Source of the DNA: Martinezella rhizogenes
GTDB lineage: Bacteria; Pseudomonadota; Alphaproteobacteria; Rhizobiales; Rhizobiaceae
Assembly: GCF_007002745.1 (NCBI RefSeq)
Contig: NZ_SGNY01000007.1
Location: forward strand, 1-64,000
Length of the DNA: 64,000 bases
Direction of reading: 5' to 3'
How positions within the stretch are numbered: position 1 is the first letter of the stretch; each line of letters begins with the position of its first letter. A model generated the notes under the pieces. The model saw only the letters and a list, made by a program, of their open reading frames with translations, was not told the origin of the DNA and searched no databases. Shown one piece after another: positions 25,997 to 36,194 of this stretch. A program made the position numbers and the translations under genes.

Positions 25997-28900
25997 ATGG
26001 CCGATGGTGCAAGCAACGCCGGTGTAGCAATGAACGGTATTTTCCAGAATTTCGCGCCGCCGGTGCGTGAACAAAGCCCGCTGCGCAAGGCAATCACCGC
26101 AGCCTATCGCCGCCCCGAGGAAGAATGCCTGGCCCCATTGATTGAGGCGGCAACAGTGACAGAGGAGCAGACCAAAGCCATCCGCACCACCGCCGGCAAG
26201 CTGATCGAGGCGCTGCGCGCCAAGACCAGGGGCACCGGCGTCGAAGGGCTGGTGCAGGAATATTCGCTCTCCAGCCATGAAGGCGTGGCGCTGATGTGCC
26301 TTGCCGAAGCGCTGCTGCGCATTCCCGACACCGCCACCCGCGATGCGCTGATCCGCGACAAGATCGCGCGCGGCGACTGGAAGTCCCATATTGGCGGCGG
26401 GCGCTCGCTTTTCGTCAACGCCGCCACCTGGGGTCTCGTCATCACCGGCAAACTAACCTCGACTGTCAATGACAGTGGCCTTTCGGCGGCGTTGACCAAG
26501 CTGATCGCGAGGGCCGGCGAACCCGTCATCCGCCGCGGCGTCGATATGGCGATGCGCATGATGGGCGAACAATTCGTGACCGGCGAAACGATCGGCGAAG
26601 CCATCAAACGCTCCAAGCCGCTGGAGGAGCAGGGCTTCCAGTATTCCTACGACATGCTGGGCGAAGCCGCGACCACCGCCAGGGATGCGGAGCGTTATTA
26701 CAAGGATTATGAAAACGCCATCCACGCCATCGGCAAGGCCTCTGCCGGCCGCGGCATCTATGGCGGTCCAGGCATCTCCATCAAGCTTTCGGCGCTGCAT
26801 CCGCGTTACGCCCGCGCGCAGGCCGAGCGGGTGATGGCCGAGCTTCTGCCGCGCGTCAAATCGCTGATGCTGCTCAGCAAGAAATACGATATCGGCCTCA
26901 ATATCGACGCCGAGGAAGCCGACCGGCTGGAACTGTCGCTTGACCTTCTCGAAGAACTGGCGCTCGACAGGGACCTTGCCGGCTGGAACGGCCTCGGTTT
27001 CGTGGTGCAGGCCTATGGCCGCCGTTGCCCCTTCGTTCTGGATTACATCATCGATCTCGCCCGCCGTTCGGGCCGCCGTATCATGGTGCGCCTCGTCAAG
27101 GGCGCTTATTGGGATGCGGAAATCAAACGCGCGCAGGTGGATGGGCTGGAGGACTTTCCGGTCTTCACCCGCAAGGTGCACACCGACGTCTCCTACATCG
27201 CCTGCGCCCGCAAGCTGCTCGGCGCGCGCGACGTGATTTTCCCGCAGTTTGCCACCCACAATGCGCAGTCCATGGCGACGATCTATCATCTGGCCGGCCC
27301 CGAATTCAAACTTGGCGATTATGAGTTCCAGTGCCTGCACGGCATGGGCGAACCGCTTTACAGCGAGGTCGTCGGCAAGAAAAAGCTCGACCGCCCCTGC
27401 CGCTTCTACGCCCCGGTCGGCACCCATGAGACGCTGCTTGCCTATCTGGTTCGCCGTCTCCTGGAAAACGGCGCGAACTCCTCCTTCGTCAACCGCATCG
27501 CCGATCCCGCCGTTCCGGTCGATTCCCTGCTGGAAGACCCGGTCACGGTGGTCAAGGCTTATGCCATTCCCGGCGCACGGCACGACCGTATCGCCGCGCC
27601 CGAAGGTCTTTTCGGCCCGGACCGGAAGAATTCCGCCGGCCTTGATCTGTCCAGTGAAATAACGCTCTCCGCACTCGACAGCACCTTGAAGGCAGCTGCG
27701 GCAACCGAGTGGAAAGCCGCAGCGCCGCAGGCAAGCGGCCAGACACGGCCGGTGCTCAACCCCGGTGACCACACGGATATTGTCGGCCATGTGACCGAAC
27801 CGACCGAAGCCGATGCCGAAGCAGCGATGCAGCGGGCGGCGGCCTCCACCTGGCCCTCCACCCCGGTTGAAGAGCGTGCCGCCTGCCTGGAGCGCGCCGC
27901 CGACGCAATGCAGGCCGAGATGCCAGATCTGCTCGGCCTCATCATGCGCGAGGCGGGAAAATCCATGCCCAACGCCATTGCCGAAGTGCGCGAGGCGATC
28001 GACTTCTTGCGTTATTACGCAGCGGAAGCCCGCAAGAATTTCAAGGCTGGCGAAACACCGCTTGGCCCGGTCGTCTGCATCAGCCCGTGGAACTTCCCGC
28101 TCGCCATCTTCATCGGTCAGGTGGCGGCTGCACTTGTTGCCGGCAATCCGGTTCTGGCAAAGCCCGCAGAGGAAACGCCGCTGATCGCGGCACAGGGCGT
28201 ACGCCTGCTGCATGATGCCGGTGTTCCGCAGGATGCCGTGCAGCTTATGCCGGGCGACGGCAAGACGGGCGCGGCACTTGTCGACTCACCGCTGACGGCG
28301 GGTGTGATGTTCACCGGTTCGACGGAAGTGGCGCGGCTCATTCAGGGCCAGCTCGCCGGCCGGGTTCTGACGAACGGCCAGCCGGTTCCGCTGATTGCCG
28401 AAACCGGCGGCCAGAATGCCATGATCGTCGATTCCTCCGCACTCGCCGAACAGGTTGTCGCTGATGTCATCGCATCGGCCTTCGACAGCGCCGGCCAGCG
28501 CTGCTCGGCGCTGCGCATTCTCTGCCTGCAGGAAGATGTGGCGGATCGCACGCTCACCATGCTCAAAGGTGCGCTGCATGAATTGCGCATCGGCCGCACC
28601 GACCGGCTTTCCGTCGATGTCGGGCCCGTCATCACCGCTGAGGCCAAGGGCATTATTGAGAAGCATGTTGACAGCATGCGCGCGCTCGGCCACCGCATCG
28701 AACAGATCACGCTTGCGGGTGAAACCGGCAAGGGCACTTTCGTGCCGCCGACCATCATCGAGATGAAATCGCTCGCCGATCTGAAACGGGAAGTATTCGG
28801 CCCGGTGCTGCATGTGATCCGCTTCAAGCGGGATAATCTCGACCGGCTGATCGATGAGATCAACGCCACCGGTTATGGCCTGACCTTCGGCCTGCATACA

Positions 28901-29671
28901 CGTCTCGACGATACGATCCAGCATGTGCTGTCGCGCGTCGCGGCCGGCAATCTTTATGTGAACCGCAACATCATCGGCGCAGTGGTCGGCGTGCAGCCCT
29001 TTGGCGGGCGCGGTCTTTCCGGCACCGGCCCCAAGGCCGGCGGCCCGCTCTATCTCGGCCGCATGACGCAGGCTGCGCCGAAGATCGACCGGGTTGCAAG
29101 CCAGCAGGATCAGGCCGCCGTTGATCTGGCCCGCTGGCTGGATGAAATCGGCGAAACCGTTGCGGCCGAAGCCGCACGGCAGGCGGCAGCGCTTTCCGGC
29201 CTCGGCTTCGAAACCGAGCTGGCAGGCCCCGTCGGCGAACGAAACGTCTATGCGCTTCATCCGCGCGGCAGCATCCTGCTGGTCCCGGCAACCGAACAGG
29301 GGCTCTACCGCCAGCTAGCGGCAGCACTTGCCACCGGAAACACGGCCGTCATCGACAATGCCTCTGGCCTCGAAAAATCGATCTACGGGCTGCCGGCAAC
29401 CGTCACCTCGCGCATCGTCTGGGCGGATGACTGGGCAAAATCCGGCCCCTTTGCTGGCGCCTTGGTCGAGGGTGATGCGGAGCGTATCGTGACGACCAAC
29501 AAAAAGATCGCCACCCTGCCCGGCCCGCTGGTTCTCGTGCAGGCCGCAACCACGGAGGCGCTTTCCGGTGAAAGTCAGCCCTATAATCTCGACTGGCTGG
29601 TCGAAGAAGTCTCCGTCAGCGTCAACACCACGGCGGCCGGCGGCAATGCCAGCCTGATGAGCATCGGCTGA
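25997..29671 (+). CDS. putA: Bifunctional proline dehydrogenase / P5C dehydrogenase PutA
   Basis: About 1224 residues. PutA oxidises proline to glutamate in two steps: an FAD proline dehydrogenase barrel (about 125-440) then an NAD aldehyde dehydrogenase (about 520-1010) with catalytic Cys836 in GQRCSALR. The last 200 residues form the ALDH-like C-terminal domain found in long PutAs. The N-terminal ribbon-helix-helix DNA-binding domain of E. coli PutA is missing, so this is the long, non-DNA-binding class and needs the separate Lrp regulator. Start choice is uncertain: 25997 has AGGA eight bases upstream; 26030 gives MNGIFQNFAPPV; the frame is open from 25925. Confidence 0.95.
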   Translation: MADGASNAGVAMNGIFQNFAPPVREQSPLRKAITAAYRRPEEECLAPLIEAATVTEEQTKAIRTTAGKLIEALRAKTRGTGVEGLVQEYSLSSHEGVALMCLAEALLRIPDTATRDALIRDKIARGDWKSHIGGGRSLFVNAATWGLVITGKLTSTVNDSGLSAALTKLIARAGEPVIRRGVDMAMRMMGEQFVTGETIGEAIKRSKPLEEQGFQYSYDMLGEAATTARDAERYYKDYENAIHAIGKASAGRGIYGGPGISIKLSALHPRYARAQAERVMAELLPRVKSLMLLSKKYDIGLNIDAEEADRLELSLDLLEELALDRDLAGWNGLGFVVQAYGRRCPFVLDYIIDLARRSGRRIMVRLVKGAYWDAEIKRAQVDGLEDFPVFTRKVHTDVSYIACARKLLGARDVIFPQFATHNAQSMATIYHLAGPEFKLGDYEFQCLHGMGEPLYSEVVGKKKLDRPCRFYAPVGTHETLLAYLVRRLLENGANSSFVNRIADPAVPVDSLLEDPVTVVKAYAIPGARHDRIAAPEGLFGPDRKNSAGLDLSSEITLSALDSTLKAAAATEWKAAAPQASGQTRPVLNPGDHTDIVGHVTEPTEADAEAAMQRAAASTWPSTPVEERAACLERAADAMQAEMPDLLGLIMREAGKSMPNAIAEVREAIDFLRYYAAEARKNFKAGETPLGPVVCISPWNFPLAIFIGQVAAALVAGNPVLAKPAEETPLIAAQGVRLLHDAGVPQDAVQLMPGDGKTGAALVDSPLTAGVMFTGSTEVARLIQGQLAGRVLTNGQPVPLIAETGGQNAMIVDSSALAEQVVADVIASAFDSAGQRCSALRILCLQEDVADRTLTMLKGALHELRIGRTDRLSVDVGPVITAEAKGIIEKHVDSMRALGHRIEQITLAGETGKGTFVPPTIIEMKSLADLKREVFGPVLHVIRFKRDNLDRLIDEINATGYGLTFGLHTRLDDTIQHVLSRVAAGNLYVNRNIIGAVVGVQPFGGRGLSGTGPKAGGPLYLGRMTQAAPKIDRVASQQDQAAVDLARWLDEIGETVAAEAARQAAALSGLGFETELAGPVGERNVYALHPRGSILLVPATEQGLYRQLAAALATGNTAVIDNASGLEKSIYGLPATVTSRIVWADDWAKSGPFAGALVEGDAERIVTTNKKIATLPGPLVLVQAATTEALSGESQPYNLDWLVEEVSVSVNTTAAGGNASLMSIG

Positions 29672-29692
29672 ACGGCACGATTGCCCAAAACA

Positions 29693-29723
29693 AAATCGGC
29701 GCGGAAAAAATCCGCGCCGATAA
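29693..29723 (-). terminator. Terminator between putA and the ALDH7 gene
   Basis: Perfect 11-bp stem (29695-29705 with 29711-29721), 5-base loop. On the minus strand it ends in TTTTGTTTTG, so it best serves the leftward aldehyde dehydrogenase gene. Confidence 0.8.
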
Positions 29724-29773
29724 AAGCAATACATAGATCATTGTCGCTCCGGACGAGCGACAGGTCACAGATG

Positions 29774-31303
29774 TCATTCGATGTCGAAGGACACACCCTG
29801 CGCCAGCGGCAGCGACTTGGAATAATTGACCGTGTTGGTGGCGCGGCGCATATAGGCTTTCCACGCATCCGAACCGGATTCACGGCCGCCGCCGGTTTCC
29901 TTCTCGCCCCCGAAAGCGCCACCGATTTCTGCGCCCGAGGTGCCGATATTAACGTTGGCGATGCCGCAATCCGAGCCTTCCGACGACAGGAAACGTTCCG
30001 ATTCCTGAATGTCGCGGGTGAAGATCGACGATGAAAGACCGGCGGCAACGGCATTATGCGCGTCGATTGCCTGATCGAGATCGCTGTATTTCATGACATA
30101 GAGGATCGGCGCGAAGGTCTCTTCCAGCACCGGGCCAACCTGTTCAGGCATTTCGACGAGCGCGGGCTTCACATAATAGGCATCAGCCGCCCCGGTATCC
30201 ACGCGTCCACCGCCATTCACCACGCCGTCATGGGCTTTCGCCGCCTCGAGCGCCTTCTGCATGCCGTCAAACGCTGCCTTGTCGACCAGCGGGCCGACGA
30301 GTGCCGAAGTTTCCAGCGGGTTGCCAACGGAGACGGAGGCATAGGCCTTTTTCAGGCGCGGCACGAGCTGGTCGTAAACGCTGTCATGCACAAAGAGACG
30401 GCGAAGCGTGGTGCAGCGCTGGCCGGCCGTACCCATGGCACCGAAGGCGATGGCGCGCAGCGCCATGTCGAGATCGGCGGACGGGCAGACGATACCGGCA
30501 TTGTTGCCGCCGAGTTCCAGAATGGCGCGGGCAAAACGCTTTGCCAGGCGCGGGCCGACATCACGGCCCATGCGGGTGGAGCCGGTGGCCGAAACCAGCG
30601 GCACCTTGGGGTTATCCACCAATGCTTCACCCACGGCACGATCTCCGATCAGCAGCTGCGAAAGACCTTCAGGCGCATCGCCGAAGCGGGCGGCGGCCCG
30701 TTCGAAGATGCCCTGAACGGCCAGCGCCGTCAGCGGCGTCTTTTCCGAAGGCTTCCAGACCACCGAATTGCCGCAGACGATGGCGAGTGCGGCATTCCAC
30801 GACCAGACGGCGACGGGGAAATTGAAGGCCGAGATGACGCCGACGACACCGAGCGGATGCCAGGTCTCCATCATGCGGTGGCCGGGACGTTCAGTGGCGA
30901 TGGTGAGGCCATAAAGCTGGCGGGAAAGACCGACGGCGAAATCGCAGATATCGATCATTTCCTGCACTTCGCCGAGACCTTCGGACGGGATCTTGCCCGC
31001 TTCCAGCGACACGAGACGGCCGAGATCAGCCTTGAAGGCGCGCAGCTCTTCGCCGAGCAACCGGATCAGCTCGCCACGACGGGGCGCCGGCACATTGCGC
31101 CATTGCTTGAAGGCGGCATCAGCCTTGTCGACCACGGCTGCCACGCCCTCGACCGAAACGGTCTTCAGGTTTGCGACCTGTTCACCCGTCACCGGGCTGA
31201 AGGACGCCATGTTGCCGCCGGTATAAAGATCGCGCGCAACACCCATTCTGTCGAGAAGGGCGGCGGCTTCCTGTTTCACGTCAAGCTTCGTGGTCGCATC
31301 CAT
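29774..31303 (-). CDS. amaB: ALDH7-type aldehyde dehydrogenase (aminoadipate-semialdehyde dehydrogenase-like)
   Basis: A 509-residue NAD-dependent aldehyde dehydrogenase. Landmarks: ISAFNFPVAVWSWNAALA, SATGSTRMGRDV, the general base Glu in ELGGNNAGIV, nucleophile Cys297 in GQRCTTLRR, and ENFAP-like EETFAPILY. The ELGGNNA form and overall match to the antiquitin (ALDH7) group suggest oxidation of 2-aminoadipate 6-semialdehyde in lysine or pipecolate catabolism, as with Pseudomonas AmaB. This is family inference. The ATG at 31303 has AAGGA nine bases upstream; an upstream TTG at 31309 is less likely. A divergent LysR-type gene is the probable regulator. Confidence 0.85.
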   Translation of the reverse strand: MDATTKLDVKQEAAALLDRMGVARDLYTGGNMASFSPVTGEQVANLKTVSVEGVAAVVDKADAAFKQWRNVPAPRRGELIRLLGEELRAFKADLGRLVSLEAGKIPSEGLGEVQEMIDICDFAVGLSRQLYGLTIATERPGHRMMETWHPLGVVGVISAFNFPVAVWSWNAALAIVCGNSVVWKPSEKTPLTALAVQGIFERAAARFGDAPEGLSQLLIGDRAVGEALVDNPKVPLVSATGSTRMGRDVGPRLAKRFARAILELGGNNAGIVCPSADLDMALRAIAFGAMGTAGQRCTTLRRLFVHDSVYDQLVPRLKKAYASVSVGNPLETSALVGPLVDKAAFDGMQKALEAAKAHDGVVNGGGRVDTGAADAYYVKPALVEMPEQVGPVLEETFAPILYVMKYSDLDQAIDAHNAVAAGLSSSIFTRDIQESERFLSSEGSDCGIANVNIGTSGAEIGGAFGGEKETGGGRESGSDAWKAYMRRATNTVNYSKSLPLAQGVSFDIE

Positions 31304-31505
31304 GTCCAATTATCCTTTTTGGCTGAAAGGGGAGGAAAGGCCGTTTTTAATACGGCGCTTTCAACTCCCGTCGCTCTTCTTTCCCCGAATTTGTCAACGG
31401 TGCCGCCAAGCCGGCAAAACACCATTCCATTCTTTCCCGTAATCATATATGGGCATAACAACCCTTTTCCAATGAGGAAAGCGGGTAAGTTGATGCGAGA
31501 ATGGA

Positions 31506-32408
31506 ATGGATCCGCGCAGAAGACTGGTCCCAGATATCGTCACCCTGCAGGCGTTTGAATGCGCGGCAAGGCACGGCAATTTTACCCGCGCGGCGGAAGA
31601 ACTCAACCTCACGCAGAGCGCGGTGAGCCGGCAGATCGGCGAACTGGAAGCGCAGACGGGAATGCAGCTTTTCGAGCGCATCCGCAGGCGGGTCGTGCTT
31701 TCGGAAGCGGGCCGTAAATTCCTGCCCGATGTGCGGCGCCTGTTGCAGCAATCCGAACAGCTGATGGTGCGTGCGGTTTCGGCCGGAACATCGCACGCAT
31801 CGCTTTCCGTCGCAACGTTACCGACCTTTGGCAGCCGCTGGCTTATGCCGCGCCTCTCCCGCTTCATCGATGCCAATCCGGATATGGCGATCACGATCGG
31901 CTCGCGCTCGCATCCGTTCGATTTCGACGAGGAAGGTTTCGATCTCGCCATTCATTATGGCCAACCGGTCTGGGCGCATGGCACCTGCACGTTTTTATGC
32001 AACGAGGTGATCGTGCCCGTCGCCAGTCCCGCCCTGCTTGGCCGCGCCAAAGTGAACCGGGCGCAGGATTTGGCCGAACACCCATTATTGCATGTGACGA
32101 CGCGGCCCAAACTATGGACGGAATGGCTGGAGATGAACGGGGTGACGGCGGGAAACGCCTATCACGGCAGCCGTTTCGACCAGTTCTCGATGATCATCGA
32201 AGCTGCCGCAAGCGGTATCGGTTTTGCCCTTCTGCCGAAATATCTCATCGAGGCGGAACTTGCCTCCGGCCGCCTCGAAATCGTCTTCGACATCCCCCTG
32301 CAGACCGACAAGAGCTATTATGTCGCCCTGCCGGAAGGGCGGCAGGACAATGCACTCGCCCGCGCCTTTCAGGCCTGGCTGCTCGAGCAGGTCGGCAAGC
32401 CGGTCTAG
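31506..32408 (+). CDS. LysR-family regulator (GcvA-like), divergent from the ALDH7 gene
   Basis: A 300-residue LysR-type regulator. N-terminal winged HTH (about 10-70: LVPDIVTLQAFECAARHGNFTRAAEELNLTQSAVSRQIGELE), linker helix, and periplasmic-binding-protein-like effector domain (about 95-295). The wording of the effector domain (ATLPTFGSRWLMPRLSRF) is typical of the GcvA branch. The divergent arrangement suggests it controls the aldehyde dehydrogenase and itself. It converges on the GST gene with a 12-base gap. Confidence 0.88.
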   Translation: MDPRRRLVPDIVTLQAFECAARHGNFTRAAEELNLTQSAVSRQIGELEAQTGMQLFERIRRRVVLSEAGRKFLPDVRRLLQQSEQLMVRAVSAGTSHASLSVATLPTFGSRWLMPRLSRFIDANPDMAITIGSRSHPFDFDEEGFDLAIHYGQPVWAHGTCTFLCNEVIVPVASPALLGRAKVNRAQDLAEHPLLHVTTRPKLWTEWLEMNGVTAGNAYHGSRFDQFSMIIEAAASGIGFALLPKYLIEAELASGRLEIVFDIPLQTDKSYYVALPEGRQDNALARAFQAWLLEQVGKPV

Positions 32409-32420
32409 TCCGTTATCCGG

Positions 32421-33419
32421 TCACTTCGAGGACCGGAGGGAGACCTCATCAAGCCCAGGAAGATCGGGGCCGACCGGCACGATCCGGGTCGGGTTGAGCG
32501 CCTTGATGGAATAATAACCGCGCTTGATATGGTCGATATTGACCGTGTCGCGCACGCCGGGAACGTTCAGCACCCGCATCATATAGGCCTGCAGCGCGGG
32601 ATAATCGGCGATGCGGCGAAGATTGCATTTGAACAGGCCGTAATAGGCGGCGTCAAAACGAACCAGCGTCACAAAAAGCCGGACATCCGTTTCGGTAAGA
32701 AGACCACCGAAGAGGAAAGGCCCGCCCGTCGCCAACCGCGTCTCAAGCTCATCAAGCGTTTCGAAAACCTCGGCAAAGGCTTCCTCATAAGCCACCTGCG
32801 TGGTGGCAAAACCGGTTCTGTAAACGCCGTTGTTGAGACGGGGATAGATATGCTCGTTGAGAGCGTCGATCCCGTCGCGCAGCGCCTCCGGATAAAGGTC
32901 AATCGCATTATCGGTGAGATCACCGAACCCGGAATTCAGCATGCGCAGAATATCGGCAGATTCATTGTTGACGATGGTTTTCGTCTTTTTGTCCCAAAGC
33001 ACGGGCACGGTGGCACGGCCGGTATAATGCGGGTCGGCGCTGGTATAGGCCTCATGCACGTGGGTGAAACCATTCAGCGTGTCCCGATCCGAACCCGGAT
33101 AGTCGCCGAATTTCCAGCCTTCGTCCGAAAGCGCCGGCTCGACCACGGAAACGGAAATCACCTCTTCAAGCTTCTTCAGCTTGCGGCCGATCAACGTTCG
33201 CGATGCCCATGGGCAAATCAGCGCGACATAGAGGTGGTAGCGACCGACCTCAGCCGCAAAACCGCCCTCGCCCGTTGGTCCCGCCGAGCCATCAGGCGTT
33301 ACCCAGTTGCGGAAACCGGAGGTCTGGCGAACGAAGCCACCCTTCTTGTCGGTTGCCTGCACGGGATGCCATTCGGCGGTCCATTTTCCATCCACGAGCA
33401 TTTGCGGCTCCCTGTTCAT
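32421..33419 (-). CDS. Xi-class glutathione S-transferase (glutathionyl-hydroquinone reductase)
   Basis: A 332-residue cytosolic enzyme of the PcpF/YqjG/ECM4 group. It reduces S-glutathionyl-hydroquinones and so recycles glutathione from quinone adducts. The active-site Cys69 lies in the diagnostic ICPWASRT motif of the N-terminal thioredoxin fold, with NNESADILRM marking the glutathione site. The C-terminal half is all-helical. Length fits this class and exceeds common GSTs. ATG at 33419; a second in-frame ATG six codons later is possible. It stands alone. Confidence 0.9.
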   Translation of the reverse strand: MNREPQMLVDGKWTAEWHPVQATDKKGGFVRQTSGFRNWVTPDGSAGPTGEGGFAAEVGRYHLYVALICPWASRTLIGRKLKKLEEVISVSVVEPALSDEGWKFGDYPGSDRDTLNGFTHVHEAYTSADPHYTGRATVPVLWDKKTKTIVNNESADILRMLNSGFGDLTDNAIDLYPEALRDGIDALNEHIYPRLNNGVYRTGFATTQVAYEEAFAEVFETLDELETRLATGGPFLFGGLLTETDVRLFVTLVRFDAAYYGLFKCNLRRIADYPALQAYMMRVLNVPGVRDTVNIDHIKRGYYSIKALNPTRIVPVGPDLPGLDEVSLRSSK

Positions 33420-33506
33420 CTAAAGATGAAAGCCTTATGGGCCGGGTCGCCACCTCATCACAAGCCACGCTTCGGTTGACGCACTGTTTCTGATCGGCAG
33501 AAGAGT

Positions 33507-34394
33507 TCACAGGCGATTGCGGAAAAACGGGTTCCAGCGCACGGTGCCAAGCCTTACCTTTTCACGGATCATCGTCAGAAGTCCCGATCCAGCGATGACC
33601 GCTAGACCCAGCACCGCAACGGCGTCCGGATATTCGTGAAAGAAGGTCATGCCGATCGCCACCGCCCAGAGGATTTGCGAGTAATGCGAGGGCGCGATCT
33701 GGCTTGCCGGCGCGATGCGGGTCGCGACCAGAAGGGTTATCTGCCCCGTCGCCGTGCAAAGGCCGATGAAGGCGAAGGCCAGAAGCTGGTGCAGGTTGGG
33801 CATGACGAAATCGGGAATGGACGCGATGCCGTTAAAAGTCAGACCGTAAATCAACAGCACACCCATGATCGAGGTGCGCTTCTCCTTACCCGCCAGCGAG
33901 CGCAGCAGCACGATGGTCATCGCCGCCAGGAACGCCACGCCGATGGCGGCAAAATGCCCGAGTTCGAGCGACTTGAAGCCCGGCCGCACCACGAGGATGA
34001 CGCCGACGATGCCGGCCAGAACCGCCGCCCAGCGCCACGGGCCGATATTCTCTTTCAGCACCACGGCGGAAAGGACGGTGACGAAAAGCGGCGACAGGAA
34101 GATCAGCGCATAGGCTTCAGCCAGCGGAATGGTGGTGAAGGCATAGATGCCGAAAATGCCGGCGAAGAGGCCGGAAATCGCGCGGCCATGCACGGCGAAT
34201 GGCCGGCTCATGCGCCAGAATTCACGCCACCTTTCCTCACGCGGCTTGCTGAAGAAGATGAAGATACCGGAGAAGAGAATGCTGAAGAAGCCAATTTCGA
34301 AAACGCTGATCTGCGATCCAAGCGACTTGATGGTGGCATCGCCCATGGAAAAGGTCGCATAAGCGAACAGACCGAGCAGAAAACCCTTTTGCAT
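33507..34394 (-). CDS. EamA/DMT-family transporter
   Basis: A 295-residue inner-membrane protein with ten predicted hydrophobic segments in two EamA repeats (about 5-140 and 150-285). Repeat features include LAEAYALIFLSPLFVTVLSAVVLKE in the first half and APASQIAPSHYSQILWAVAIGMTFFHE in the second. Members export amino acids, purines or other metabolites; the substrate cannot be predicted. A near-perfect palindrome 42 bases upstream may be an operator. Confidence 0.85.
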   Translation of the reverse strand: MQKGFLLGLFAYATFSMGDATIKSLGSQISVFEIGFFSILFSGIFIFFSKPREERWREFWRMSRPFAVHGRAISGLFAGIFGIYAFTTIPLAEAYALIFLSPLFVTVLSAVVLKENIGPWRWAAVLAGIVGVILVVRPGFKSLELGHFAAIGVAFLAAMTIVLLRSLAGKEKRTSIMGVLLIYGLTFNGIASIPDFVMPNLHQLLAFAFIGLCTATGQITLLVATRIAPASQIAPSHYSQILWAVAIGMTFFHEYPDAVAVLGLAVIAGSGLLTMIREKVRLGTVRWNPFFRNRL

Positions 34395-34776
34395 TTGACT
34401 TCCCCGAACACCGACCGCAACGCAAAGCTTCTCCCGGTCGCGTTAAACGCGACCCGGACGCCCCTTTGTGGGACAGACAGTCTGGCAGATTTGATCCTCA
34501 GACCTATGGCTAGACCCGGCTACCTATGAGTGCAAGCCGCAAAAGACGCAAAATTGCCCGATTGGACCCGGCCGGTGCAAATGGCTGCAAGGTGCGGCAA
34601 ATTTGTCCCGCCGCCGCCATCACATCACCGTCATGGAAAGAGGTTAGCCGGTGTTGATCGTGGCGCTTGGCGACGGGCGTGAAGGCGGCTAAATATTATC
34701 GTGTAATTTTCGCCCGCCGATTTCCCCGGCTGGTATTGCCGCGTTAACATGGCCTCGCTAACCGAAAGGAAAAAGA
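34395..34776. other. Divergent intergenic region between eamA-type gene and ugd
   Basis: It contains the palindrome at 34436-34454 and promoter DNA for both neighbours. No coding sequence or terminator is evident. Confidence 0.45.
34436..34454. promoter_or_regulatory. 9-bp inverted repeat upstream of the EamA transporter
   Basis: GGTCGCGTT, one base, AACGCGACC: a perfect 9-bp inverted repeat centred 51 bases before the transporter ATG. The size fits a dimeric repressor site; the binding protein is unknown. Confidence 0.45.
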
Positions 34777-36108
34777 ATGCGGATAGTGATGATCGGTTCG
34801 GGTTATGTCGGCCTCGTGTCCGGCGCGTGTTTTGCAGATTTCGGCCACGATGTGGTCTGCGTCGACAAGATGCCGGAGAAGATCGAGGCCCTGAAAAACG
34901 GCCATATTCCGATCTTCGAACCGGGTCTGGAGACGATCGTCGCCAATAACGCCAGGGCCGGCCGGTTGAGTTTCACCACCGATCTTTCCGCTGCCGTTGC
35001 CAATGCCGAGGTCGTCTTCATCGCGGTCGGCACGCCCTCGCGGCGCGGCGATGGCCATGCGGATCTTGGTTATGTCTATGCGGCGGCAAAAGAGATCGCC
35101 CATGCGCTGGATGGTTTCACCGTCATCGTCACCAAATCGACCGTTCCGGTCGGCACCGGCGACGAGGTGGAGCGCATCATTCGCGAGGAAAACCCTTCCG
35201 CCGATTTCGCCGTGGTATCCAACCCGGAATTCCTGCGTGAAGGTGCAGCCATCGAAGATTTCAAGCGGCCGGACCGTATCGTCGTCGGCCTTTCGGACGA
35301 GCGGGCCCGCCCTGTCATGACGGAGGTTTACCGTCCGCTCTACCTCAATCAGTCGCCGCTGCTCTTCACAACGCGACGCGCCTCGGAACTGATCAAATAC
35401 GCCGCCAACGCCTTTCTGGCGATGAAGATCACCTTCATCAACGAAATGGCGGACCTCTGCGAAAAGGTCGGTGCCAATGTGCAGGACGTGTCGCGCGGCA
35501 TCGGGCTGGATGGCCGCATCGGTTCGAAATTCCTGCATGCCGGCCCCGGTTATGGTGGCTCCTGTTTCCCAAAGGATACGCTGGCGCTTGCCAAGACCGC
35601 GCAGGATTATGACGCGCCGGTGCGGCTGATCGAAACCACCATCGCCATCAACGACAACCGCAAGCGCGCCATGGGCCGCAAGGTTATCAATGCCGTGGGC
35701 GGCGACGTGCGTGGCAAGAAGATCGCCGTGCTTGGCCTCACCTTCAAGCCCAATACCGACGACATGCGCGACAGCCCGGCGATCGCCATCATCCAGACCC
35801 TGCAGGACGGTGGGGCGAAAGTGGTCGGTTACGATCCCGAAGGCATGGCGAATGCCCGCCATCTGATGGAGGATATCGAATACGCAACGGGCCCCTACGA
35901 GGCAGCGCAAGATGCCGATGCCGTGGTGATCGTGACGGAATGGAACCAGTTCCGCGCGCTTGATCTGCCGCGCCTGAAGGCGATCATGAAAAGCCCCGTT
36001 CTGGTGGACCTGCGCAATATTTACCGCACGGATGAAGTTGCCGCGCATGGATTTATCTATGCCGCCGTCGGCCGCCCGCATGAGGATACCGCCGGCAAGG
36101 AACTCTAG
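34777..36108 (+). CDS. ugd: UDP-glucose 6-dehydrogenase
   Basis: A 443-residue enzyme that oxidises UDP-glucose twice to UDP-glucuronate with NAD. The N-terminal Rossmann loop GSGYVGLVSGACFADFGHDV is clear, and the catalytic Cys263 lies in GYGGSCFPKD. Length is typical. Called rkpK in some rhizobia. SD GAAAGG precedes the ATG. The next gene, 86 bases downstream, encodes the epimerase for its product, so the pair makes precursors for surface polysaccharide. Confidence 0.95.
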   Translation: MRIVMIGSGYVGLVSGACFADFGHDVVCVDKMPEKIEALKNGHIPIFEPGLETIVANNARAGRLSFTTDLSAAVANAEVVFIAVGTPSRRGDGHADLGYVYAAAKEIAHALDGFTVIVTKSTVPVGTGDEVERIIREENPSADFAVVSNPEFLREGAAIEDFKRPDRIVVGLSDERARPVMTEVYRPLYLNQSPLLFTTRRASELIKYAANAFLAMKITFINEMADLCEKVGANVQDVSRGIGLDGRIGSKFLHAGPGYGGSCFPKDTLALAKTAQDYDAPVRLIETTIAINDNRKRAMGRKVINAVGGDVRGKKIAVLGLTFKPNTDDMRDSPAIAIIQTLQDGGAKVVGYDPEGMANARHLMEDIEYATGPYEAAQDADAVVIVTEWNQFRALDLPRLKAIMKSPVLVDLRNIYRTDEVAAHGFIYAAVGRPHEDTAGKEL

Positions 36109-36194
36109 CGCTTCGTCGTCTGGAATTTCACTGAAACAATTTTCGCGCTTCGGTTTAACCGCAAACGCACCAACAGATTCGGGATATAGTCATC

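Noticed and set aside
32421-33419. Beta-etherase or ordinary GST
   Set aside because: The ICPWA motif and 332-residue length point to the Xi-class glutathionyl-hydroquinone reductases.
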